NCBI GenBank assembly: GCA_004297635.1
Contig: SCUQ01000468.1
Coordinates: 1 to 7,251, forward strand
Direction: 5' to 3'
Length of the DNA stretch: 7,251 nucleotides
From: Rhizorhabdus sp.
GTDB taxonomy: Bacteria > Pseudomonadota > Alphaproteobacteria > Sphingomonadales > Sphingomonadaceae
Part shown: positions 1 through 5,193 of the stretch, in pieces
Position numbering within the stretch: position 1 is the first letter of the stretch
Layout: every line of letters begins with the position of its first letter
The notes under the pieces: generated by a model
Told to the model about the DNA's origin: nothing
Databases searched by the model: none
The model's input: the letters and a program-made list of their open reading frames with translations, nothing else
Position numbers and translations under genes: made by a program

Positions 1-1
1 C

Positions 2-214
2 GGCAAGATCGCCCATCTCGACGGCCTCAACCTCAGCCGCGCCTGGTGCTGGCGCCGGATCGCGGATGCGCTGCCCGACGATCATCGCGCCGTCGCGGTG
101 GCGCGTGAGGCCGCCGAGCGGCACCTGGCGGCGGCGCTGCCGCATCTGGGCGATGACTATATGGGCGAGCATTGGCTGGCGAGCTTCGCGCTGCTCGCGC
201 TCGACTGGGACTAG
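2..214 (+). CDS. DUF2891 family protein, C-terminal part (5' end outside window)
   Basis: The reading frame is open from the window edge and ends at TAG (212-214), giving the last 70 residues of a longer protein. The visible segment starts GKIAHLDGLNLSRAW and ends with a GEHWLASFALLALDWD tail. I recognise this as the C-terminus of the DUF2891 family, whose members are usually over 300 residues and rich in Trp and His. The family has no biochemical function I can state with confidence, so none is assigned. Codon use is strongly G/C at third positions, as expected for a real gene here. The 102 bp to the next gene contain no clear terminator, so co-transcription with the downstream dehydrogenase is possible but unproven. 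The start and N-terminal two thirds are not in the window. Confidence 0.8.
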   Translation, partial: GKIAHLDGLNLSRAWCWRRIADALPDDHRAVAVAREAAERHLAAALPHLGDDYMGEHWLASFALLALDWD

Positions 215-316
215 TTCGACGCTTAACTGTTATCGGACCTTGGGGCTTGCCAGCGTGACGCCAATGTTTCAGCACGCCGGACATCTGCGCGGGACCGTGC
301 GAGCGAGGGGGAACGG

Positions 317-1507
317 ATGGTGAGCATGAGCAAGGCGCCCGGGGCCATGTTCGGCCCGCGTCGGGTCGGGCAATGTCACAATGTCGAAGATTTCCGCAGG
401 CTTGCCAAGAGGCGGCTGCCGGGGCCGATCTTCCACTATATCGATGGTGCCGCGGACGACGAGATCACCAAGGATCGCAACAGCGCCGCCTTCGATGATT
501 GCGATCTGGTGCCCAATGTCCTGGCCGGCGTCGAGACCATCGACATGTCCGTGGAGGTGATGGGCAAGAAGATCGCCATGCCCCTGTTCCTGTCGCCGAC
601 GGCGTTGCAACGGCTGTTCCACTGGCAGGGCGAGCGCGCCGTGGCGCACGCCGCGGAGGCTGCGGGCACCTGGTTCGGCATCTCTTCGCTGGCGACCGTC
701 AGCATCGAGGAGATCGGCCGGCAGATATCGAGCCCCAAGATGTTCCAGCTCTATGTCCACAAGGACAAGGGCCTCAATCGGTCGATGATCGAGCGCTGCA
801 AGGCGGCGAAGTTCGACGCGATCGCGCTGACGGTCGACACCATCGTCAGCGGCAACCGCGAACGCTGCCGTCGCACGGGCTTCACCTCGCCGCCGCGGCT
901 GACCCTGGCGAGCATGGCGAGCTTCGCCGCGCACCCCGCCTGGGCCGCCAATTATTTCCTGCGCGAGAAGTTCGAGCTGCCCAATCTCAAGGACCATGTG
1001 GCCGAAGGATCGAACATCGCCCTTTCGGTCGCCGATTATTTCAACACCATGCTCGACACCTCGATGGACTGGAAGATGGCGGAGGCGATCCGCGCCGATT
1101 GGGGCGGGCAGTTCTGCCTGAAGGGGGTGATGTCGGTCGAGGATGCGCGCCGCGCGGTCGATATCGGCGCGACCGCGATCATGGTGTCCAACCATGGCGG
1201 GCGCCAGCTCGACGGCAGCCGCGCGCCGTTCGATCAGCTGGCGGAGATCGTCGATGCGGTCGGCGACCGGATCGACGTGATCTGCGACGGCGGCATAAGG
1301 CGCGGCAGCCATGTCCTGAAGGCGCTCAGCGTCGGCGCGAAGGCGTGCTCGGGCGGGCGGCTCTATCTCTATGCGCTGGCCGCTGCCGGCCAGGCCGGGG
1401 TCGAAAAGACGATCGCCAACCTGCAGGGCGAGATCGAGCGCGGCATGCGGCTGATGGGCGCGCGCGACGTCGCGTCGCTCCATCGGGGCAATCTGCGCTG
1501 GCGCTGA
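317..1507 (+). CDS. FMN-dependent alpha-hydroxy-acid dehydrogenase/oxidase (LldD/glycolate oxidase family)
   Basis: This 396-residue protein should oxidise a 2-hydroxy acid to the 2-oxo acid using FMN in a TIM barrel. The family's key residues are all visible: Tyr41 in HYIDGAADDE, the FMN-site Gln144 and Tyr146 in FQLYVHKD, Thr172 and Asp174 in LTVDT, Lys269 in FCLKGVMS, the catalytic signature SNHGGRQLDG with His293 and Arg296, and the phosphate-binding segments DGGIRRG (324-330) and GGR (346-348). Length is typical of the stand-alone enzymes. There is no cytochrome b2 domain or signal peptide, so it is probably cytoplasmic or loosely membrane-bound. The 180-230 segment (GNRERCRRTGF, then FELPNL) resembles the proteobacterial L-lactate dehydrogenase (cytochrome)-like subgroup, but substrate (lactate, glycolate, mandelate or another) and electron acceptor cannot be read from sequence. 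The start is ATG 317, with a GAGGGG-type ribosome site at 304-310; ATG 326 is an alternative. No lactate permease or regulator is adjacent. Confidence 0.9.
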   Translation: MVSMSKAPGAMFGPRRVGQCHNVEDFRRLAKRRLPGPIFHYIDGAADDEITKDRNSAAFDDCDLVPNVLAGVETIDMSVEVMGKKIAMPLFLSPTALQRLFHWQGERAVAHAAEAAGTWFGISSLATVSIEEIGRQISSPKMFQLYVHKDKGLNRSMIERCKAAKFDAIALTVDTIVSGNRERCRRTGFTSPPRLTLASMASFAAHPAWAANYFLREKFELPNLKDHVAEGSNIALSVADYFNTMLDTSMDWKMAEAIRADWGGQFCLKGVMSVEDARRAVDIGATAIMVSNHGGRQLDGSRAPFDQLAEIVDAVGDRIDVICDGGIRRGSHVLKALSVGAKACSGGRLYLYALAAAGQAGVEKTIANLQGEIERGMRLMGARDVASLHRGNLRWR

Positions 1508-1529
1508 GGCGCGGGCGGGCCGCCCCGGC

Positions 1530-3638
1530 CTAACCCGCCGGCGTCCGTTCCGCCGAGGAGACGGCGTCGGCAGCGCGCAGCGCCGCGATGATCTTCATCA
1601 GGTGCTGCACGTCGTGAACCTCGATCGTCACGTCATAGGTATGGAAGGCGGTGTCGCGGTGCGACAGCGACAGATTGACGATGTTCGCCTGATGCGCGCC
1701 GAGAATGCCTGACATCACGCCCAGGGCGCCCGGCTCGTTCTTGACGATGATGGTGAGTCTCGCGGTGCCGCCGTCCGATCCGTCGCCCCACGCCAGGTCA
1801 ACCCAGTCGGCGTCCTGGTTTTCGGCGAGCTTGCGGCAGTCGATCGTGTGGACCTCGACGGGTTCGTCGGGGCGCCTCACGCCGATGATGCGGTCGCCCG
1901 GCACCGGATTGCAGCATTGCCCCAGCTGGAAGGCGACGCCCGGGGTCAGGCCCTTCATCGAAATGGCATCGCGCTGGCTGCTTTCGCGCCGCTTGACGCC
2001 GGCCTGTTCGGCGCTGCCCGGCATCAATGCGTCCATCACCGTCGCATCGTCGATCAGCTTGCGCGCGATCGCCTCCATCAGCGCTTCCTCGTCGGGCAGC
2101 TTCAGGCGCTTCAGGCCTTCCTTTTGCGCCTCGGGGCCGAGCGCGGCAGGGATGCGCTTGACGATCTCGTCGTAGAATTTGCGGCCGAGCGCGATCGTCT
2201 CCTCGCGCTCCTTCTGCCGGACGAAGCGGCGGATCGCGGCGCGCGCCTTGCCCGTCAACGCGAAGGTCAGCCATTCGACCTGCGGCTCCTGCGCCTTGGA
2301 GCGCAATATCTGCACCTGATCGCCATTCTCGATCGGGGTGCGCAGCGGCACGACGCGGCCGTTGACCTTCGCGCCGACGGTCGAATCGCCGACATCGGTA
2401 TGGACGGCATAGGCGAAGTCGATCGCCGTCGATCCCTTGGGCAGCTGGATGAGTTCGCCGGTCGGGCTGAAGGCGAAGATGCGATCCTGGTACATCGCCA
2501 TCTTGGTATGTTCGAGCAGCTCCTCCGGATTGTCGGCATGTTCGAGGATGTCGACGAGATCGCGGATCCAGCTGTGGCTGCCATTCGGATCGGACGGCTT
2601 GCCCTGCTTATAGGCCCAATGCGCCGCCAGGCCGAATTCGGCCTCGGCATGCATCTCCTCGGTGCGGATCTGCACCTCGATGCGCATCTTCTCCGAATGG
2701 ATGATCGAGGTGTGGATCGAGCGATAGCCGTTGCGCTTCGGGGTCGAGATATAATCCTTGAAGCGGCCCGGCACCATCGGCCAGCGGCGATGCAATACCC
2801 CCAGCGCCTTGTAGCAGTCGTCGATGTCCTTCACGATGACGCGGAACGCCATCACGTCGGACAGCTGCTCGAAGCTGATGTGGCGCTCCGCCATCTTGCG
2901 CCAGATCGAATAGGGATGCTTTTCCCGCCCCTGAATCTCGGCGGTGATTCCCGAGCGGCTCAGCTGGAGGCGCAGCCCCGAGCTGATGCGCGAGATCAGG
3001 TCGCCGCCGCCATCGTTCAGCTGCTTCAGCCGCTTGGTGATCGAATCATAGGCGTCGGGCTCGATCTGCTGGAAGGCCAGCGTCTGCATCTCGCGCATGA
3101 ACTCGTACATGCCGATCCGCTCGGCGAGCGGGGCATAGATGTCCATCGTCTCACGCGCGATGCGGCGGCGCTTCTGCTCCGACGGGATGTGATGCAGCGT
3201 GCGCATGTTGTGCAGCCGGTCGGCCAGCTTGACCAGCAGCACGCGGATGTCGCTCGACATGGCGAGCAGGAATTTGCGCAGATTCTCGGCGGCGCGCTCA
3301 TTCTCGGTCTGCGCCTCGATCTTCGACAGCTTGGTGACGCCGTCGACGAGCCGCGCGACGGAGGGGCCGAACGCCTTCTCGATCTGCTCTGCCGTCGCGA
3401 CCGTATCCTCGATCGTGTCGTGGAGGATCGCCGTTGCGATCGTCTCGTCGTCGAGCTGAAGATCGGTCAGGATGCCGGCCACCTCGATCGGATGGCTGAA
3501 ATAGGGATCGCCGCTGGCGCGCTTCTGGCTGCCATGCGCCTGCATCGAAAACACATAGGCGCGGTTGAGCAGGGCTTCGTCCGCATTGGGATCGTAGGCC
3601 AATACCCGATCTACAAGTTCATATTGTCTCAGCACCAT
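1530..3638 (-). CDS. rel: Bifunctional (p)ppGpp synthetase/hydrolase (RelA/SpoT homologue, Rsh)
   Basis: The product makes and degrades the alarmone (p)ppGpp in the cytoplasm. From ATG 3638-3636 it is 702 residues with the full long-RSH order. The HD hydrolase is near 25-170, with His49, HDTIED at 73-78 and LADRLHNMRT from 138. The synthetase is near 230-340, with GREKHPYS at 237-244, RFKD at 292-295 and EVQIRT at 321-326. TGS is about 385-446, a CC/zinc-finger-type segment has Cys575-Cys576, and a C-terminal ACT domain is about 626-695. RFKD matches the RXKD motif of bifunctional enzymes rather than the EXDD of synthetase-only RelA, and the intact HD site supports active hydrolysis. The frame stays open to a TTG at 3671, but the added residues (MHRRCRHPHHR) look non-native. 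Sphingomonad homologues start MLRQYELVE, which supports ATG 3638 despite a weak upstream AGG. It lies downstream of rpoZ, as spoT does in E. coli, with a terminator-like hairpin between them. Confidence 0.95.
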   Translation of the reverse strand: MVLRQYELVDRVLAYDPNADEALLNRAYVFSMQAHGSQKRASGDPYFSHPIEVAGILTDLQLDDETIATAILHDTIEDTVATAEQIEKAFGPSVARLVDGVTKLSKIEAQTENERAAENLRKFLLAMSSDIRVLLVKLADRLHNMRTLHHIPSEQKRRRIARETMDIYAPLAERIGMYEFMREMQTLAFQQIEPDAYDSITKRLKQLNDGGGDLISRISSGLRLQLSRSGITAEIQGREKHPYSIWRKMAERHISFEQLSDVMAFRVIVKDIDDCYKALGVLHRRWPMVPGRFKDYISTPKRNGYRSIHTSIIHSEKMRIEVQIRTEEMHAEAEFGLAAHWAYKQGKPSDPNGSHSWIRDLVDILEHADNPEELLEHTKMAMYQDRIFAFSPTGELIQLPKGSTAIDFAYAVHTDVGDSTVGAKVNGRVVPLRTPIENGDQVQILRSKAQEPQVEWLTFALTGKARAAIRRFVRQKEREETIALGRKFYDEIVKRIPAALGPEAQKEGLKRLKLPDEEALMEAIARKLIDDATVMDALMPGSAEQAGVKRRESSQRDAISMKGLTPGVAFQLGQCCNPVPGDRIIGVRRPDEPVEVHTIDCRKLAENQDADWVDLAWGDGSDGGTARLTIIVKNEPGALGVMSGILGAHQANIVNLSLSHRDTAFHTYDVTIEVHDVQHLMKIIAALRAADAVSSAERTPAG

Positions 3639-3689
3639 CCTATGATGGGGGTGCCGACATCGCCGATGCAACAGGCAAAAGACGGAATT

Positions 3690-3707
3690 TGTGGCGAAAA
3701 CGCCACA
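3690..3707. repeat. Perfect inverted repeat TGTGGCG-N4-CGCCACA upstream of rel
   Basis: Seven-base arms TGTGGCG (3690-3696) and CGCCACA (3701-3707) flank AAAA. The element is centred about 60 bp upstream of the rel ATG, between the rpoZ terminator hairpin and rel. No T-run follows on either strand, so it does not look like a terminator. It may be an operator or an RNA hairpin in a rel leader. I do not recognise it as a LexA, Fur, NrdR or CtrA site. Confidence 0.5.
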
Positions 3708-3719
3708 GAGTGATGTTTA

Positions 3720-3745
3720 AAATCCCCTCCCCCGAAGGAGAGGGG
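3720..3745 (-). terminator. Intrinsic terminator-like hairpin after rpoZ
   Basis: Reading the minus strand, a 9-bp stem (arms 3745-3737 and 3732-3724) is closed by a TTCG loop flanked by C and G, the very stable C(UUCG)G tetraloop, and is followed by ATTTT. One pair is G·U on the minus strand, which would be a C-A mismatch on the plus strand, so the fold favours minus-strand transcripts. It begins 8 nt after the rpoZ stop. The T-tract is short, so read-through into rel is likely. CCCCTCCCC-type hairpins may also be dispersed elements in such genomes. Confidence 0.65.
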
Positions 3746-3753
3746 GAAGAGCC

Positions 3754-4095
3754 TTACTCGTAGTCGCCGCCGATATTCTGGTTGCGCGGCGGCGCGGCGG
3801 CGGTGAGGCGCAGCGCCTCCGCCGATGCCGCGAGCGAGCCGATCTCGTCGGGAGCGTCGTCATCGTCGACGCGGACCCGCTGCAGGGTGGACACCACCGC
3901 TTCGTGCAGATCGTCGGGGGTGACGGTCTCCTCGGCGATCTCGCGCAGGGCGACGACGGGATTTTTATCGCGATCGCGATCGATGGTCAGCTCGGCGCCG
4001 CCCGAAATCTGGCGCGCGCGCTGGGCCGCCAGCAGCACCAGATCGAACCGGTTTGAAATCTTGTCGACGCAATCTTCGACTGTGACGCGCGCCAT
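3754..4095 (-). CDS. rpoZ: DNA-directed RNA polymerase, omega subunit
   Basis: This 113-residue protein is the small omega subunit that helps fold and hold beta' in RNA polymerase. In proteobacteria it contributes to a ppGpp-binding site at the beta'-omega interface. The diagnostic N-terminal core is present: [20 protein letters not shown], then [10 protein letters not shown] (21-30) and [14 protein letters not shown] (45-58). The remainder is an acidic, alanine-rich tail (VDDDDAPDE...), variable in the family and typical of longer alphaproteobacterial omegas. The start is ATG 4095-4093, preceded by GGAG (complement of 4102-4105) at 6 nt spacing. It lies 87 bp downstream of the methyltransferase gene and upstream of rel on the same strand. 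The rpoZ-rel order mirrors rpoZ-spoT in E. coli and couples alarmone synthesis with one of its target subunits. Its own promoter is not obvious; a TTTACA element on the minus strand near 4160 lacks a convincing -10 partner. Confidence 0.96.
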   Translation of the reverse strand: MARVTVEDCVDKISNRFDLVLLAAQRARQISGGAELTIDRDRDKNPVVALREIAEETVTPDDLHEAVVSTLQRVRVDDDDAPDEIGSLAASAEALRLTAAAPPRNQNIGGDYE

Positions 4096-4182
4096 GGAAC
4101 GCTCCGCTCTATCGTCTAATGGGGAAAGAGGGCGCGGCTATCAGGCGCGGCTCCGGATGTAAAGGAAAATGGCGTTCCCGCC

Positions 4183-4818
4183 TTATTCGGGCAGGGCCTT
4201 ATGAGCCCAGAAGAGGCCGCAGGGCGGCACATTCCACCATTCGAGGTCGCGGTCGATCGAATCGAACAACGGCTCCAGCAGGCGCAGCACATAGGCCGAA
4301 TATTGATAGACCAGAAAGCTGCCGCCGGGACGCAGCACCCGATGCGTCGCTTCGGCGATGGCTTCGCCGACGCCCGATGGCAGGGTGGAGAAGGGCAGGC
4401 CCGACAGCACATAATCCGCCTGCTCGAAGCCCTGGGCGGCGATAATATCGCCGACGTCGGTCGCCGATCCATGGACCGCGACGAAGCGGGTATCGGCGAA
4501 CTTGCCGCGCAGATAATCGATGAAGACCGGATTGGTGTCGATCACCAGCAGCGTCGCGTCGGGGGCGAGGCGTTCGAGAATCGTCACGCAGAATGTGCCG
4601 ACCCCCGGACCATATTCGACGAACAGCTTCGTACTGGCCCAGTCGACGGGTGCCAGCATCGCTTCGATCGTCCGCTTCGACGACGGGATGATCGAGCCGA
4701 TCATGGCCGGATGGCGGAGAAATTCACGGAAGAAGAGGGCGAAGGGGCTGATCGCGGCGGCCGATCCTCGCGCCCCTGCCGTGTGGCCAGGCATTTGATC
4801 GGCTAGTGATTCACCCAT
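4183..4818 (-). CDS. Class I SAM-dependent methyltransferase, phospholipid N-methyltransferase (PmtA)-like
   Basis: This is a 211-residue methyltransferase. The SAM-binding motif I is VEYGPGVGTFC (67-77), an acidic residue that would hold the SAM ribose is Asp94 in VIDTN, and the family motif is SGLPFSTLP (139-147). An N-terminal FLRHPAMIGSIIPSS segment (33-47) and the late RPGGSFLVYQYS segment (163-174) match the Rhodobacter-type PmtA/COG3963 layout and also resemble KsgA-like rRNA adenine dimethylases. PmtA converts phosphatidylethanolamine toward phosphatidylcholine at the inner membrane. That substrate is inferred from family resemblance only, and another small-molecule or lipid target is possible. 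No membrane segment or signal peptide is seen, fitting a peripheral cytoplasmic enzyme. The start is ATG 4818-4816 with a modest GGA about 7 nt upstream; Met9 is an alternative. It is the first protein gene of the minus-strand block leading to rpoZ and rel. A 13-bp motif shared with the upstream regulatory region lies about 40 bp before its start. Confidence 0.82.
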   Translation of the reverse strand: MGESLADQMPGHTAGARGSAAAISPFALFFREFLRHPAMIGSIIPSSKRTIEAMLAPVDWASTKLFVEYGPGVGTFCVTILERLAPDATLLVIDTNPVFIDYLRGKFADTRFVAVHGSATDVGDIIAAQGFEQADYVLSGLPFSTLPSGVGEAIAEATHRVLRPGGSFLVYQYSAYVLRLLEPLFDSIDRDLEWWNVPPCGLFWAHKALPE

Positions 4819-4856
4819 GATCGTTCCGTCGGCTTATCATTGTCTCTATCTTCCCG

Positions 4857-4869
4857 TTCGCAAATGCGG
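4857..4869. repeat. 13-bp repeat TTCGCAAATGCGG, copy 1
   Basis: This 13-mer is identical to 5044-5056. It contains the dyad CGCA-AA-TGCG and lies about 40 bp upstream of the methyltransferase start. Two identical 13-mers within a 375-bp spacer are unlikely by chance, so a shared protein-binding site is a reasonable inference. Confidence 0.4.
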
Positions 4870-4954
4870 CGGGCAAAGGCAAGCGCCACCCATTGCAGAC
4901 GCGGCAGGACGATGCCCCCAACCGTCCAGCCCTTGGCCGGTTGCGCCGACGACG

Positions 4955-4985
4955 AAAAAAAGGCCGGCTCCGTGAGGAACCGGCC
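4955..4985 (-). terminator. Strong intrinsic terminator in the methyltransferase-lysR spacer
   Basis: On the minus strand a 10-bp stem (arms 4985-4976 and 4971-4962, outer part GGCCGG/CCGGCC) closes a TCAC loop and is followed at once by seven T. One internal pair is G·U only on the minus strand, so the hairpin is better for minus-strand RNA. The T-run also exists only in that direction. No protein gene ends ahead of it, which is the main evidence for the candidate small RNA. Confidence 0.85.
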
Positions 4986-5037
4986 GAAAGTTTTAGGAGA
5001 GGATGCCTGAAAGGCCCGTTCTTTTTGCGTCGCGGCA

Positions 5038-5063
5038 TCAATCTTCGCAAATGCGGAGATTGA
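5038..5063. repeat. 26-bp near-perfect inverted repeat
   Basis: Twelve-base arms TCAATCTTCGCA (5038-5049) and TGCGGAGATTGA (5052-5063) flank AA with a single mismatch (5045/5056), which is a T·G wobble on plus-strand RNA. It contains copy 2 of the 13-bp repeat and touches the TTGACA of the plus-strand promoter candidate. It could act as an operator, as the 5' stem of the candidate small RNA, or both. Confidence 0.6.
5044..5056. repeat. 13-bp repeat TTCGCAAATGCGG, copy 2
   Basis: Identical to 4857-4869, 187 bp away. This copy is the centre of the 26-bp near-palindrome, while copy 1 has only the short CGCA/TGCG dyad around it. Confidence 0.4.
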
Positions 5064-5087
5064 CAAGCCGGTTGCAATATATGCAAT
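5060..5087 (+). promoter_or_regulatory. Candidate promoter for lysR
   Basis: An exact TTGACA (5060-5065), 16 bp, then TGCAAT (5082-5087, four of six matches to TATAAT). The start point would be near 5094, leaving a leader of about 100 nt before lysR. Its -10 half overlaps the LysR-type dyad at 5072-5086. A TATATT at 5150-5155, with TTGCCG 19 bp upstream, is a weaker alternative nearer the gene. Confidence 0.4.
5072..5086. promoter_or_regulatory. Candidate LysR-type operator TTGCA-N5-TGCAA
   Basis: A perfect 5+5 bp dyad around ATATA. It satisfies the LysR-family T-N11-A rule within an interrupted dyad (T5073 to A5085) and lies 108 bp upstream of the lysR start codon. It overlaps the -10 regions of both promoter candidates, so its occupancy could control both directions. 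This fits autoregulation, which is common in the family. Confidence 0.45.
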
Positions 5088-5103
5088 CTAGAAACGCTGA
5101 TAA
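5076..5103 (-). promoter_or_regulatory. Candidate promoter for the minus-strand small RNA
   Basis: On the minus strand TTATCA (5103-5098; four of six to TTGACA), 16 bp, TATATT (5081-5076; five of six to TATAAT). The start point would be near 5069. It overlaps the oppositely directed lysR promoter candidate, so the two would exclude each other. Confidence 0.4.
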
Positions 5104-5115
5104 TCTGGGGATTAT
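5100..5115. repeat. Inverted repeat ATAATC-N4-GATTAT
   Basis: Perfect 6-bp arms (5100-5105, 5110-5115) around TGGG. It lies just downstream of the predicted lysR start point and overlaps the -35 of the minus-strand promoter candidate. It could be a second regulator site or a leader hairpin. Confidence 0.4.
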
Positions 5116-5125
5116 GTTGTTGATT

Positions 5126-5157
5126 GCCGATATGGTCGGCCCGGCAATGTATATTGC
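5126..5157. repeat. Two adjacent dyads, GCCGA-N5-TCGGC and GCAAT-N4-ATTGC
   Basis: The arms are 5126-5130/5136-5140 and 5144-5148/5153-5157, all perfect. The second repeats the GCAAT/ATTGC theme of the 5072-5086 site and continues into TTGC-GCT-GCAA (5154-5164). Together they occupy the lysR leader about 36 to 70 bp before its start codon. They are possible secondary LysR contacts. Confidence 0.35.
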
Positions 5158-5193
5158 GCTGCAACGTGTTTAGCGCTTCGATGGGAGGCTGCC

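Larger units (their letters stand above)
4955..5069 (-). ncRNA. Candidate small regulatory RNA (or attenuated leader RNA)
   Basis: No recognisable family. On the minus strand a promoter-like element (TTATCA-N16-TATATT, 5103-5076) would start RNA near 5069, and a strong intrinsic terminator ends it near 4955, giving about 115 nt with no protein gene inside. Predicted parts in order are as follows. First is a long 5' stem-loop made from the 5038-5063 near-palindrome, extended by CGGC (5070-5067) pairing with GCCG (5036-5033). Next come an A-rich single strand (AAAAAGAACGG) and a small GCCT-TTC-AGGC hairpin (5015-5005). An unpaired CCTCTCC patch (5002-4996), complementary to ribosome-binding sites, follows, and then the terminator stem. 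The A-rich stretch and U-tail fit an Hfq-dependent trans-acting RNA. The alternative is a leader whose terminator attenuates the methyltransferase gene 137 nt further on. The structure is read by eye; start site and expression are unproven. Confidence 0.5.

Noticed and set aside
215..316. Promoter in the spacer before the dehydrogenase gene
   Set aside because: Elements such as CTTGCC have no acceptable -10 partner, so I cannot support a site.
1508..1532. G/C-rich inverted sequence between the dehydrogenase and rel stops
   Set aside because: The stem is short with overlapping registers and no T-run in either direction, so I do not call it a terminator.
3639..3671. TTG-initiated N-terminal extension of Rel by 11 residues
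   Set aside because: The extra residues (MHRRCRHPHHR) are not family-like, and homologues begin at the Met-(Val)-Leu-Arg-Gln-Tyr position.
1848..3713. Very long open frame on the plus strand across rel, and similar long frames antisense to the dehydrogenase, lysR and ahpD
   Set aside because: These are by-products of GC-rich codon bias. The opposite strand carries well-recognised conserved proteins, and the antisense translations are Arg/Ala/Asp-rich with no domain.
3967..3980. Perfect 14-bp palindrome ATCGCGATCGCGAT, containing GCGATCGC
   Set aside because: It lies inside rpoZ and is explained by alternating Asp and Arg codons (RDRD) ahead of the conserved KNPVVALRE. There is no sign of a site.
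4131..4152. Direct repeat GGCGCGGCT upstream of rpoZ
   Set aside because: A 9-mer of this composition is expected by chance in such GC-rich DNA, and no promoter signal accompanies it.
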